Shown one piece after another: positions 43,958 to 54,182 of a DNA stretch of 64,000 bases. Origin of the DNA: Flavobacteriales bacterium (GTDB lineage: Bacteria; Bacteroidota; Bacteroidia; Flavobacteriales_F; PHOS-HE28); contig CP065018.1 in assembly GCA_016700415.1 (NCBI GenBank), forward strand, positions 62,001 to 126,000. The letters are read 5' to 3'. A program made the translations under genes and the position numbers. The number at the start of each line of letters is the position of its first letter. Positions within the stretch are counted from its first letter, which is position 1. Under the pieces are notes generated by a model. It was not told the origin of the DNA. It was given only the letters and a program-made list of their open reading frames with translations, and made no database searches.

Positions 43958-44980
43958 CTATCGAACGACCAATCGCGTGGTCCCCGCGGTTGTTCCGTTC
44001 GGTCCGAGGAAACGCACCACGTACACGCCCGGTGCCATGGCATCCGTGCTGATACGCGTGGTCCCGACCGGGAAGGTCCGCAGAGAACGACCGGTGGCGT
44101 CGATCACTTCCATGCGCAGGGCGGAGCGATCGCTGTTGCCCACGATGGAGACCGACGTGCCCGGCTCAACGGGGTTGGGATGGAGGGACCATGCGGCCTG
44201 CGCGACCTCGACCTGGCCTGTCGGTCCGGCGAGCGCGGGGTTCTTGTCGTACCAAACTTGCTGGCTCGTATTGAACCCATCGTAATTGATCTCCATCAGC
44301 AGCAACCAGAACCGATGATCGGCAGAGACCCAGGCCCACTGCTCCTTGCTGGTCTGCACGGTGTTGCCGAAGACGGTGTTGTTCTGGATGCGATCGAAGT
44401 GATAACGCACCACGTCATCGTACATACCGGTAGGGAGGATCAAGGTGCCGTGGCCATCCACCTGCAGATCCACCGTACCGTCCATCGTGCCTAGGAAGCC
44501 AGATGCGCTGAACGTTCCACTGAAGTCATCCAAGAATGCATCCCCAAAGCTGTAGGGCAGTTCCAGGATACGCTCGGTGTTCCCGTTGAACAGGAACTTG
44601 GCGGTGTCCTCCGGCGGAGGCCCGGGGACAATGATCGCATTACCCTCTGTCTCCAGGGCGGAGGCGCTCAGGATGTAATAGCTGTATGCATCGTCCCAGC
44701 TGATCCCGCACAGGTTGGAGTTCGGGAAGTCGGCCGTCCAGGGTGTGGTGGCCGGATCCACGAAATAGAATTGCTCTTCGCTGAATTCGGTCAAGCCACT
44801 GAAGTCCCACGTTTGCATCGCACCGGCGCTTGCATCCAGTGCGTCAGCATCAATAATGTCCGTGCAACGACCAATGGTGACCACATCGCCGAGCTGCGGC
44901 AAGTTGTTCACGGTGATCGTCGGTTGCGCCTGAATGAAGGTGGCGGCAAAAAGGAGTGAAAGGAAGGTAGGCGTGCGCAT
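43958..44980 (-). CDS. T9SS type A secreted protein (duplicated family, copy 2)
   Basis: A 340-residue exported protein, paralogue of 42595-43596: signal MRTPTFLSLLFAATFIQAQ, body with MQTWDFSGLTEFSEEQFYFVDPATTPW and GTLILPTGMYDDVVRYHFDRIQ. The T9SS sorting domain is LHPNPVEPGTSVSIV and MAPGVYVVRFLGPNG. The function of the passenger is unknown. I start at 44980, where the signal peptide begins. It is the first gene of the tandem B'-A'-B-A arrangement. Confidence 0.8.
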   Translation of the reverse strand: MRTPTFLSLLFAATFIQAQPTITVNNLPQLGDVVTIGRCTDIIDADALDASAGAMQTWDFSGLTEFSEEQFYFVDPATTPWTADFPNSNLCGISWDDAYSYYILSASALETEGNAIIVPGPPPEDTAKFLFNGNTERILELPYSFGDAFLDDFSGTFSASGFLGTMDGTVDLQVDGHGTLILPTGMYDDVVRYHFDRIQNNTVFGNTVQTSKEQWAWVSADHRFWLLLMEINYDGFNTSQQVWYDKNPALAGPTGQVEVAQAAWSLHPNPVEPGTSVSIVGNSDRSALRMEVIDATGRSLRTFPVGTTRISTDAMAPGVYVVRFLGPNGTTAGTTRLVVR

Positions 44981-45101
44981 GGCGGTGGTGTTTACGCGCC
45001 GGTGTTCGGCGCATGTGTGTCGAGTTCTTCGCATGTCGTTGATGTTCACGGGGCAAAGCAATCCCCCTGCACCATGCCGCGCCATCACCCATTTGGGTGG
45101 A

Positions 45102-45749
45102 TCAGATCAGCCGGTCCCGCAAGGCTTTGCGGACTGCTTCCGCCCGCGTATGCACCTGCAGCTTTTCGTAGACGCGCTTGATATGCGCCTTCACCGTGTT
45201 GGTGCTGATGAAGAGCGCCTCCGCGATGCTACGGTAGTTCTCTCCGTCACAGAGCCTCGCCAATACTTCCGTCTCGCGCTCGGAGAGTGCCGCATGATCC
45301 CGTACCGGCTGGAATGTGCAGACCACCAAGCGGGCGATCGCGGGCGACATGGCCGAGCCGCCTTCATGGACCTCGGTGATCGCCTTAAGGATCGCCTCGG
45401 GTGATGCGTGCTTCAGCAAATAGCCCGAGGCCCCTGCGCTCAACGCATGGAACACGGTCTCCTCGTCCTCGCGCACGGAAAGCATCAGGAACTCGGTCCC
45501 GGGCAGCTTTTCCTTCAAGGTCCGTACGCCCTCCACGCCGTTCATCCCCGGCAGGTTGACGTCCATGAGCACCACGTCGGGCGGTTCTTCGGGCAAGAGC
45601 TGCAAAGCCTCCTCGCAGGAGGGGAAGCCATGGGTGAAGTGGAAACCGTCCTGTTCTTCAAGGATGAGCCGGAGCGCCTCGCGCACCTCGCGATCGTCCT
45701 CCACCACGGCCACGGTGATCACGCGCGGTATGTCGCTTCCCCGGCTCAT
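45102..45749 (-). CDS. NarL/LuxR-type response regulator
   Basis: A 215-residue DNA-binding response regulator. The receiver domain has VEDDRE, phospho-acceptor D63 (VVLMDVNLPGMNG) and GASGYLLKHASPE. The output is a LuxR helix-turn-helix (LSERETEVLARLCDGENYRSIAEALFISTNTVKAHIKRVYEKLQ). It begins four bases after the stop of the giant propeller kinase, so the two form a two-component pair. Confidence 0.92.
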   Translation of the reverse strand: MSRGSDIPRVITVAVVEDDREVREALRLILEEQDGFHFTHGFPSCEEALQLLPEEPPDVVLMDVNLPGMNGVEGVRTLKEKLPGTEFLMLSVREDEETVFHALSAGASGYLLKHASPEAILKAITEVHEGGSAMSPAIARLVVCTFQPVRDHAALSERETEVLARLCDGENYRSIAEALFISTNTVKAHIKRVYEKLQVHTRAEAVRKALRDRLI

Positions 45750-45752
45750 GCT

Positions 45753-48700
45753 TTAGGTATTCTCCAGTGCGGCTTGCAGGGATCCCATTGGTACGCGCAA
45801 GGTGATCTTCGTTCCTTGGCCAGCGGCGCTATGGATGCCGAGGGCGGCCCCGATCTCCGAGGCGCGCTGCTGCATGTTGCGCAGTCCACGGTGGTCGGCT
45901 GACCGCTGGGCCAGCGTGTCGAAGCCGCTGCCGTCATCCTCCAGGTCGATCACCAAGTGTGCCTCCTCCATCCGGGCGCTCAAGTTACAGCGGCGGGCCC
46001 CTGCGTATTTGGCACAGTTGTTCATGGCCTCCTTCATGAGCAGGGTGATCGCACGGCGCGTCTCCATGGTGACGTGCATGCGCAATGCGGATGGCGGCGG
46101 AGCGGTCACTTTGAAGGCCGTGGGCGTGGCATCGAAGAGGGCCAGCCCGAAGGAGGTGAGCCGTTCCACGGTGTCCCCGAGGCTGTCCCGCGTGGGGTCC
46201 ATCGTCCAGATCAGGTCGCGGATGCCGGCGGAAAGTTCCCGGCTGGCGGTCTCGATCTTCAGGAGATGCGGGACCAGTTCCGGGTTTCCGGCGGCGCGCT
46301 GGCGGACCAGTCCGGTGAAGAGATTGATGCGGGTGATGCGCGCCCCGGCCTCATCGTGGAAATCGGCGGCGCTTCTGCGCCGGAAGCCCTCGAACTGCTC
46401 CGCCTTGGCCTTTTCGGCGTGCGCATTTGCCGCTGCTTCCCGGCGGACCATACGCAGGCGCATGCTGAAGACCGCATAGAGCACCCCGCCCAGCAAGCCC
46501 GCATACACGAGGTAGGCGTACCAGCGCAGCCAGGGCGGGGCGAGCACATGGATCGCGAGCGCGGCCCCTTCGGTGTTCCAGACCCCGTCGTTGTTGGCGG
46601 CCTGCACATGCAGCCGATAGGAGCCCGGCGCCAGGTTGGTGAAGGTGACATCGTTGCGCGGGCCGAGGTCCACCCACCGTTCATCGAAACCTTCCAGCCG
46701 GTACCGGTAGCGGTTCTTCTCCGGGGCGATGAAGTTCAGCGCCGCAAAGGTGAAGGTCAGCACATGGTGGTGCCAGGCCAGATCGAGCTGTTCCAGCTGA
46801 TGTGGTGGCCGGTCGAGCGCGAGATCGTCGCCGGTCCCTGCGGGCCGGACGGGCAGGGGCTTGTTGTACAGGGCGATGCCGGTGAAAAGCACGGGAGGCA
46901 GGCGCGTGTTGGTCGCGAGGTCCGCTTCCCGGAACCAGGACAACCCGATCGCACCACCGAAGTACAGCGTGCCGTCGTGGCCCTTGAGAAAAGCGTTCTG
47001 GTTGAACTCGTCCCCCGGTAGGCCGTCGCCTTGATCGAGCACGCGCAACACTGTCCCACTGTCGGGATCCCATTCCACCAGTCCGTCGTTGGTGCTCAGC
47101 CAGAGATGGCCGCGCCCGTCGGGCTGGATGCCATAGATCACCTCGTTCGGCAATCCGTCCGCACGGTTGTAACGCTTGAACATTCCTTCCTCCGCGTGGC
47201 CCTCAAGTACGGTGCGTCGCAGTTCCGCGTTCAACGGTCCGCGTGTGCGGCAGAGGCCGTTCACTGTGCCGGCCCAAAGCCGGCCCTTCGGGTCTTGGTA
47301 CAGGCAGAGCACGAGGTCCGCGCTGAGGCTGCCCATGTCCTCCGGTTCATGCTTCACCGTTCCGAAGGTGCCATCGGGGGAACGCAGCAACAGACCGCCG
47401 CCCGCCGTGCCCGTCCAGAGGTACCCGGCATCGTCCTTCAGTAGGGTGAAGAGGTAGGGGTGCGAAGGGCCGTCGCTACCACCGGTGGGGCCTTGGCAGG
47501 AAAGCTCGCCGGTGGCACTGTTCAACCGGCAGAGACCCGCACCGCCAGTGGCGAGCCAGACAGTCCCGTCCGCAGTGGGCAGGATGTGGTGAACGATGTC
47601 TGCACGGCGCGGGTCGTCCAGGCCGACAGGCCTGTGGCGCTTGATCTCGATCTTCCCGTCGCGCTCGACCACCTCGTTCAATCCGCCGCCCAAGGTGCCA
47701 ACGAGGATCCGTCCCTGGCCGTCCATGGCGAGTGACAGCACGTAGTCGGCGCCTAGTGATCCGGGATTTATCGGATCATGCCGCAGGTGCCGGAACGAGT
47801 CCTTCGCGCGATCCCAGATCGTCAAGCCGGACGGGGAACCGATCCAGATCCGGCCTTGCAGGTCCTCGATCAGCGCGGTCACGCTTGCATGCAACAGGCC
47901 GTTGGTGTCCCCGGGTGAATGCGTCAAGGCATGGACGGTCGGCTCCAGGCGGTCGATGCGGTCCAGCCCGTTGCGCGTGCCCACCCAGATCTCGCCGCCG
48001 CGCCCGGCATGGATCGAAAGGACGTGGTCGTCCGCAAGACTGGATGGGTCATCGGGCCGGTGCCGATGGATGTACGTGGCACCGCTGGAGCGGACCATGA
48101 GGACCAGGCCGTGCGTGGTGCCGATCAGGATGTGGTCCTTCAGAAGCAGGAAACACTGGAAGCCCATCTTCGGGTCGGCCCCGGAAAGCGAGTCCACGTC
48201 CACCAGTGCGGTTTCCTCCGCAGTGCGCGGGTCGATCCGGTACAAACGGTGGTTCTCCAGCACATGGACAGCCTCCGGGGTAGCGGTCAAGGCGGTCACC
48301 TCCTGTTCCGTGCCGGTCTTTTGGCCCTGCTTCAAGACCTCCACTCCGCCGGTGGACATTGTGAACCGCAGCAGTCCCGCCCGGCCTTGGAGCAGCAGGT
48401 GGTCCGCATCACCGGGGGCCATGGCACCGATCAGGTCCCCTTCGGCCATGCCGCCCTCGATATAGCGTTGAACGCTTCCGGTTTCCATGTCCAACCGGTC
48501 GAGCCCCTTGCCGGTGCGCACCCACAGCGCACCGGCAGGGTGCTCCAGCAAGCCCAGGACGCGGTCGCTGCTCAGGCTCCGGGGATCTCCCTCGGCATGC
48601 CGGAAATGGCTGAACGCGCCGGTGCCGGGGTCATAGCGGTCGAGGCCGCCCCCGTATGTGCCGATCCACAGTGCGCCGTCCTGCGCTTCCAAGGAGGTCC

Positions 48701-48974
48701 ACACATAGTTGTTGGAGAGGCTGTTCGCCGTCCCATCGTTCCGGTAGGTGATAAAGCCGTGCCCGTCGTAGCGGCACAAGCCGTCCTGCGTGCCGGACCA
48801 GAGGAAACCGTACCGGTCCTCCAGCATCGTGTTCACGGAATTCTGGGGAAGCCCGTTGGTGTTGTCCAAGTGATGGAACCGCAGCGGGCCGGGTTGCGCG
48901 AAGGCGATCAGGTTGGCCGCCGCCCAGACAAGGGCTAAAGCAATTCGGGCGGGATCATGTGGAGCAATGCGCAT
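45753..48974 (-). CDS. Propeller-type two-component sensor histidine kinase
   Basis: A 1073-residue membrane kinase. A signal peptide (ending LIAFAQ) precedes Reg_prop beta-propeller repeats (about 30-720, units like LPQNSVNTMLEDRYGFLWSGT and GLPNEVIYGIQPDGRGHLWLST). A Y_Y_Y domain follows (YRYRLEGFDERWVDLG, LAPGSYRLHVQAANNDG). After one membrane helix (YLVYAGLLGGVLYAVF) comes the DHp segment with ADFHDEAGARITRINL and the ATPase domain (LLMKEAMNNCAKYA, DLEDDGSGFD). This is the layout of extracellular-ligand sensors in Bacteroidota, though without the fused AraC regulator; the LuxR regulator is a separate gene directly downstream. Confidence 0.92.
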   Translation of the reverse strand: MRIAPHDPARIALALVWAAANLIAFAQPGPLRFHHLDNTNGLPQNSVNTMLEDRYGFLWSGTQDGLCRYDGHGFITYRNDGTANSLSNNYVWTSLEAQDGALWIGTYGGGLDRYDPGTGAFSHFRHAEGDPRSLSSDRVLGLLEHPAGALWVRTGKGLDRLDMETGSVQRYIEGGMAEGDLIGAMAPGDADHLLLQGRAGLLRFTMSTGGVEVLKQGQKTGTEQEVTALTATPEAVHVLENHRLYRIDPRTAEETALVDVDSLSGADPKMGFQCFLLLKDHILIGTTHGLVLMVRSSGATYIHRHRPDDPSSLADDHVLSIHAGRGGEIWVGTRNGLDRIDRLEPTVHALTHSPGDTNGLLHASVTALIEDLQGRIWIGSPSGLTIWDRAKDSFRHLRHDPINPGSLGADYVLSLAMDGQGRILVGTLGGGLNEVVERDGKIEIKRHRPVGLDDPRRADIVHHILPTADGTVWLATGGAGLCRLNSATGELSCQGPTGGSDGPSHPYLFTLLKDDAGYLWTGTAGGGLLLRSPDGTFGTVKHEPEDMGSLSADLVLCLYQDPKGRLWAGTVNGLCRTRGPLNAELRRTVLEGHAEEGMFKRYNRADGLPNEVIYGIQPDGRGHLWLSTNDGLVEWDPDSGTVLRVLDQGDGLPGDEFNQNAFLKGHDGTLYFGGAIGLSWFREADLATNTRLPPVLFTGIALYNKPLPVRPAGTGDDLALDRPPHQLEQLDLAWHHHVLTFTFAALNFIAPEKNRYRYRLEGFDERWVDLGPRNDVTFTNLAPGSYRLHVQAANNDGVWNTEGAALAIHVLAPPWLRWYAYLVYAGLLGGVLYAVFSMRLRMVRREAAANAHAEKAKAEQFEGFRRRSAADFHDEAGARITRINLFTGLVRQRAAGNPELVPHLLKIETASRELSAGIRDLIWTMDPTRDSLGDTVERLTSFGLALFDATPTAFKVTAPPPSALRMHVTMETRRAITLLMKEAMNNCAKYAGARRCNLSARMEEAHLVIDLEDDGSGFDTLAQRSADHRGLRNMQQRASEIGAALGIHSAAGQGTKITLRVPMGSLQAALENT

Positions 48975-49074
48975 GCTGGGCGAGCAACTAACCTACGGAG
49001 GATCCATGGAAGATCCACCCAAATGGGTCATGCGCGGGCAAAAGCGATGGGCGACCTTCGTGCCAAAGAACATC

Positions 49075-49524
49075 ATGACCATGGACATTATTTCAAGGAA
49101 GTTGATATTCGGCATGCTCCTGCTCTCGGCCTGCGGCACCGGCACCACTGCGGAGGAGGCCACGGGGACGCAGCAGGATATCCCTGCCGTGGAGGCGGCC
49201 ACGGCGTGCGATCCACTGGTGGGCGAGTTCCGCGATCTGATGGCCGACTATGAGGCCGGTCTTAAGGAGATGGTCGCCGATGGGAAGGTGGATGAGGAAA
49301 GGCAGAAGGAATGGTCCGCGAAGGCCAAAGACCTGGGCGAGCGGATCAATGCCAAGGGAGAGCGGGAGCTGGGCCTGAAGTGCTACCAGGAGTTCAACAC
49401 CATCGGGCAGGTGTACGCGCCGCGCATCGCTGAGCTCGGCATGCAACTGGCCCTTCTGCAGATGAAGGACAAGGGCATGGACCCGGCCGCCATGGAGCAG
49501 GTGAAGAAGGCCATGGGGCAATAG
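49075..49524 (+). CDS. Lipoprotein of unknown function
   Basis: A 149-residue predicted lipoprotein with lipobox LLSAC (MLLLSACGTG). The mature part is helical and charged, with two Cys (ATACDPLVGEFRDLMADYE, LKCYQEFNTIG). No family is recognised. The start is ATG 49075 or 49081; earlier in-frame codons are not signal-like. The next gene starts 12 bases downstream on the same strand. Confidence 0.65.
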   Translation: MTMDIISRKLIFGMLLLSACGTGTTAEEATGTQQDIPAVEAATACDPLVGEFRDLMADYEAGLKEMVADGKVDEERQKEWSAKAKDLGERINAKGERELGLKCYQEFNTIGQVYAPRIAELGMQLALLQMKDKGMDPAAMEQVKKAMGQ

Positions 49525-49536
49525 CTTTTGCGCAGC

Positions 49537-50541
49537 ATGGAGGAGAAGACACGGACGGCCAAGTTGTTGCCGGGCTTGGGCCTTGCGCTCAGCGCCATGG
49601 TGCTCGGGCTTTTCGCCGGGGGGCTGGTCGGCAGGCTCACGGTGCCGAAGACCGAGGGTTTAGCGGGAGCGGTCGAGGTTTTGGCCTACGCGCTGTTCGG
49701 AGGGCTGCTTCTTCTGGTCTCGGCGGTTGTGCTGGTGTGGCGGTCTCCAAGGGGTATCAGCATCCGCTTGTTGATCTTTTCGGGCCCCTTGGCCGTCATC
49801 TTGCTCTCGTACGCCACGTGGAGCTTCATGAAGAACAAGGCTGAAAAGGACCGCCAATGGGAGGAGGAGCAAAGGCGCTACAGGGAGATGAAGCCTACCG
49901 CGCCCGCCGCACCGGTCATGTTCGCTGCATGGAGCACCGCCGGCACTGCTGCGGCAACGAGGCCCCCGGAGCAGGGTCCGCAGCGCTTGGGCCTCGGCAT
50001 GGCTGCACCTGTGATGGAGACCGGGGTCTTTCATTTCTACGCCGGACCGGACATGGACCGAATACCCGATCCCTCCCAAGCGCTGGACAGCCTGATCTTC
50101 GAGAAAGGGAAGCACTACATCGGGATCGCGTCGGCCCCGCCCTGGTTCGTGCCTGCCCACATGAAGCTGGACTACGGACTGCTCTTATTGAAGGTCATCA
50201 CGCTCTCGCGCAACTGGGTGGAAGTGGAGGTGAACACCTTTGATGGCGCCACACGTTGGGTGGACCGTCAGGAATTAGGCATCGCGCTGTGGCCCGAGTT
50301 CATCAGCACGGTCAATTCCGTGGAGATCATCGACCCGGAGACGAATCCGATTCGCATCAAGCCTCTGGATCATGCTTCGATCATGGCCGATGGCGCGGAT
50401 GCGTTGCTGAAGCCGCTGGCCGTGCAAGGCGATTGGCTGATGGTGGATACATCCGGGCTTGCCGACCGCATCGCCCCGACGGGCTGGATCCGCTGGCGTG
50501 ATGGGGAGCGCTTGCTGGTGCGCTACAACCTGCTTTGCTGA
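49537..50541 (+). CDS. Membrane protein with SH3-like C-terminal region
   Basis: A 334-residue protein. Three membrane helices lie in the first 110 residues (GLALSAMVLGLFAGGLVG, LAYALFGGLLLLVSAVVLVW, GPLAVILLSYATW), followed by a charged linker. The soluble C-terminal half ends with WLMVDTSGL and TGWIRWRDGERLLVRYNLL, in the style of bacterial SH3 domains. I cannot assign a function. I start at ATG 49537. Confidence 0.6.
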   Translation: MEEKTRTAKLLPGLGLALSAMVLGLFAGGLVGRLTVPKTEGLAGAVEVLAYALFGGLLLLVSAVVLVWRSPRGISIRLLIFSGPLAVILLSYATWSFMKNKAEKDRQWEEEQRRYREMKPTAPAAPVMFAAWSTAGTAAATRPPEQGPQRLGLGMAAPVMETGVFHFYAGPDMDRIPDPSQALDSLIFEKGKHYIGIASAPPWFVPAHMKLDYGLLLLKVITLSRNWVEVEVNTFDGATRWVDRQELGIALWPEFISTVNSVEIIDPETNPIRIKPLDHASIMADGADALLKPLAVQGDWLMVDTSGLADRIAPTGWIRWRDGERLLVRYNLLC

Positions 50542-50609
50542 AAAGTGGGAGCTCGCCGTGTCGCCGGGCTACTGTTCAGCATCCGATCTAGATCGTTTCC
50601 CTGATCCGG

Positions 50610-50727
50610 TCAGAAGGGATCCTTCCCCGCCTCGATCATCTTCTTCGACACCAGCTTCCAAAGCGCCGCAGTGCTTAGTTCGTGTTCTTGCAGAAGCGGT
50701 CCACACCTATCAGCATCGTGACGGCGG
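50610..50727 (-). pseudogene. Remnant of an acyl-CoA dehydrogenase 3' end
   Basis: A degenerate copy of the last roughly 115 bases of the acyl-CoA dehydrogenase gene at 52216-54027. Its translation ends STAALWKLVSKKMIEAGKDPF against NTAALRKLVAKKMIEAGKNPF in the intact gene. The DNA is similar through the ATCAGCAT segment near 50724. No start exists. The S41 peptidase gene lies between the remnant and the intact gene. Confidence 0.75.
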
Positions 50728-50733
50728 TCGAAC

Positions 50734-52047
50734 TCAACGATGTTCCGTGGTCATCCGAATTGCATCAAGGAATGCAGCATCACGTCCCTGGATCACATCA
50801 TCGATCGTCCTGGCAACGGGATGGGTCGGCATTACACCGTGGCCATCATCTTTTCGGTCCACGAGTAGCCATTGTCTTGTGGAGATCGTGCAGTTCATGC
50901 CGGTATGCGGCAAGGTCCAGGTCTTTCCGCTACCGCTCATCACGGTCCTGTCGCCTCCGCTCTCCTCGCCGATCAACGGACCGCGCTGGTGAAGTTCCAA
51001 CTGAGCCAGCACCATGGTCGTGACGGAAAAGCTACCGCCGTCCATCAGGGTGTACAACCGGCCTTGGTACGGTCGCTTCACCGGATGTGCCGGACCACTC
51101 GCCGGACCAGCCGCGACGAGCGTGAACGGCCGGTTGAGTAGATGAGCAAGGAGCACCTTGGCCACCGCCGGGTCTCCCCCTTGGTTGCCGCGCAAGTCGA
51201 GGATCAGGTGTTCAATGCCGCGTTCCGCGATCAGGACAAAGGCATCCTTCAAGGAGCTTTTCATCTTAGGTAGGGTTACGCGATCGAAGGTGGGGATAGA
51301 CAGCAAGGCCACGGAACTGTCCACATGGAAAGACAGTGAGATCCCGGACTGCTGATCGGTGGGGCAACGCCCACCAATGCTGTCACTGGGCTGTGCGGTA
51401 AGCATCACCGTGCGTGAACCATCTGCTTGTTCCAATTCAAGCTCGAAGTGCTCAGGCTGACCAAATGAGAAACGGAAATAGGGCCTGAACCAGCGATCGA
51501 GTATCCAACGCGGATAACTAAGGTCGTGCCCGTCTCGAACCTGGCGCCTGAGCATCGTGTCCATGACAACCGCCGCAGCCATCCCATTGATCGCGAGGAT
51601 CCGTGCTCCGGCCTGTAGGCCATCTGTTCGCGAAGGGTCGCAGCGCAAGTACAGCGCCGTATCGATCCATGCCACATCCAAAGGCAGGTACATGGGGCTG
51701 ATACCGCTGTCCCCACGTCCGCTTGGAAGCAGGAGTGTGTGACCATCGCCTAAGAGCGGGTACAAGGCTGCGATCCGACCTAGGAACTCCAGTTCGGTGA
51801 GGGGGCGGTCGAGGGTAGCCCTCAGACTGTCTACGCAACGGTCGAATTGCGCCGGTGTACAGTAACGGTGTAGCGCGGGGTGGTGTTTACGCAACAGACT
51901 GACAAGTGTGTTCAAGTCGCTCTGCAACTCCGCGGGCTGCCAGGTATGCATGCCAGCGAAAGGGCCTCGCTGGGCAAATGCTGGCCTGGTAAAAGTCCCC
52001 AGCAGGAACACCGACAACAGGATCAGTCGAACGTTGCGGAAAATCAT
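50734..52047 (-). CDS. S41-family peptidase, exported
   Basis: A 437-residue exported protease-like protein. A signal peptide (FRNVRLILLSVFLLGTFTRPAFAQ) sets the start at 52047. The N-terminal helical part includes HHPALHRYCTPAQFDRCVDSLRA and LLGDGHTLL. The S41 (C-terminal processing peptidase) core has LILDLRGNQGGDPAVAKVLLAHLL and LMDGGSFSVTTMVLAQL with the candidate nucleophile Ser. The substrate is unknown. It sits inside the beta-oxidation cluster, flanked by an acyl-CoA dehydrogenase remnant and the intact gene, so it probably arrived by rearrangement. Confidence 0.83.
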   Translation of the reverse strand: MIFRNVRLILLSVFLLGTFTRPAFAQRGPFAGMHTWQPAELQSDLNTLVSLLRKHHPALHRYCTPAQFDRCVDSLRATLDRPLTELEFLGRIAALYPLLGDGHTLLLPSGRGDSGISPMYLPLDVAWIDTALYLRCDPSRTDGLQAGARILAINGMAAAVVMDTMLRRQVRDGHDLSYPRWILDRWFRPYFRFSFGQPEHFELELEQADGSRTVMLTAQPSDSIGGRCPTDQQSGISLSFHVDSSVALLSIPTFDRVTLPKMKSSLKDAFVLIAERGIEHLILDLRGNQGGDPAVAKVLLAHLLNRPFTLVAAGPASGPAHPVKRPYQGRLYTLMDGGSFSVTTMVLAQLELHQRGPLIGEESGGDRTVMSGSGKTWTLPHTGMNCTISTRQWLLVDRKDDGHGVMPTHPVARTIDDVIQGRDAAFLDAIRMTTEHR

Positions 52048-52215
52048 ACCGTATAGTGTCGATGTGTCGCTATACCGGTCGCGATTGCCATTGGAGCATG
52101 TACCCGCCTGAAATGGGAACGACGCATTCTGTTGATCATCCTTCCCATTGCCATGTTGAGATCCCATCCTCCCCGGCATTCCATATTCTGATCCGCTGAT
52201 CGCCCGATCTTCCGA

Positions 52216-54027
<1,812 letters not shown>

Positions 54028-54083
54028 TGTTCAGTTCGAATGTTCAGGCCGTTGATGTCTGCTGCCAATTGTAACGAAATGCG

Positions 54084-54120
54084 GTATGCACTAGTTCGCA
54101 TAAAGGTATGCATGCATACC
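54084..54120. promoter_or_regulatory. MarR-type operator in front of the acyl-CoA dehydrogenase gene
   Basis: GGTATGCATGCATACC (54105-54120) is a 16-base perfect palindrome. On the minus strand it runs into TACCTTTA (54108-54101), a near -7 box, so a bound repressor would block the promoter. A second, weaker pair of half-sites, GTATGC-N8-GCATAA, lies at 54084-54103; GGTATGCA repeats with a 22-base step. The same GTATGC-N2-GCATAC core precedes the MarR gene at 63648-63661. Confidence 0.65.
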
Positions 54121-54182
54121 ATATTCTGCAAGTATTGGGAAGGAATGCCGGAAACGCCCATTGTCAGCCGGGGAACAGCACG

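Noticed and set aside
47919..48938. Long open frame antisense to the propeller kinase
   Set aside because: Low-complexity translation without motifs; the kinase on the other strand has many recognisable repeats and domains.
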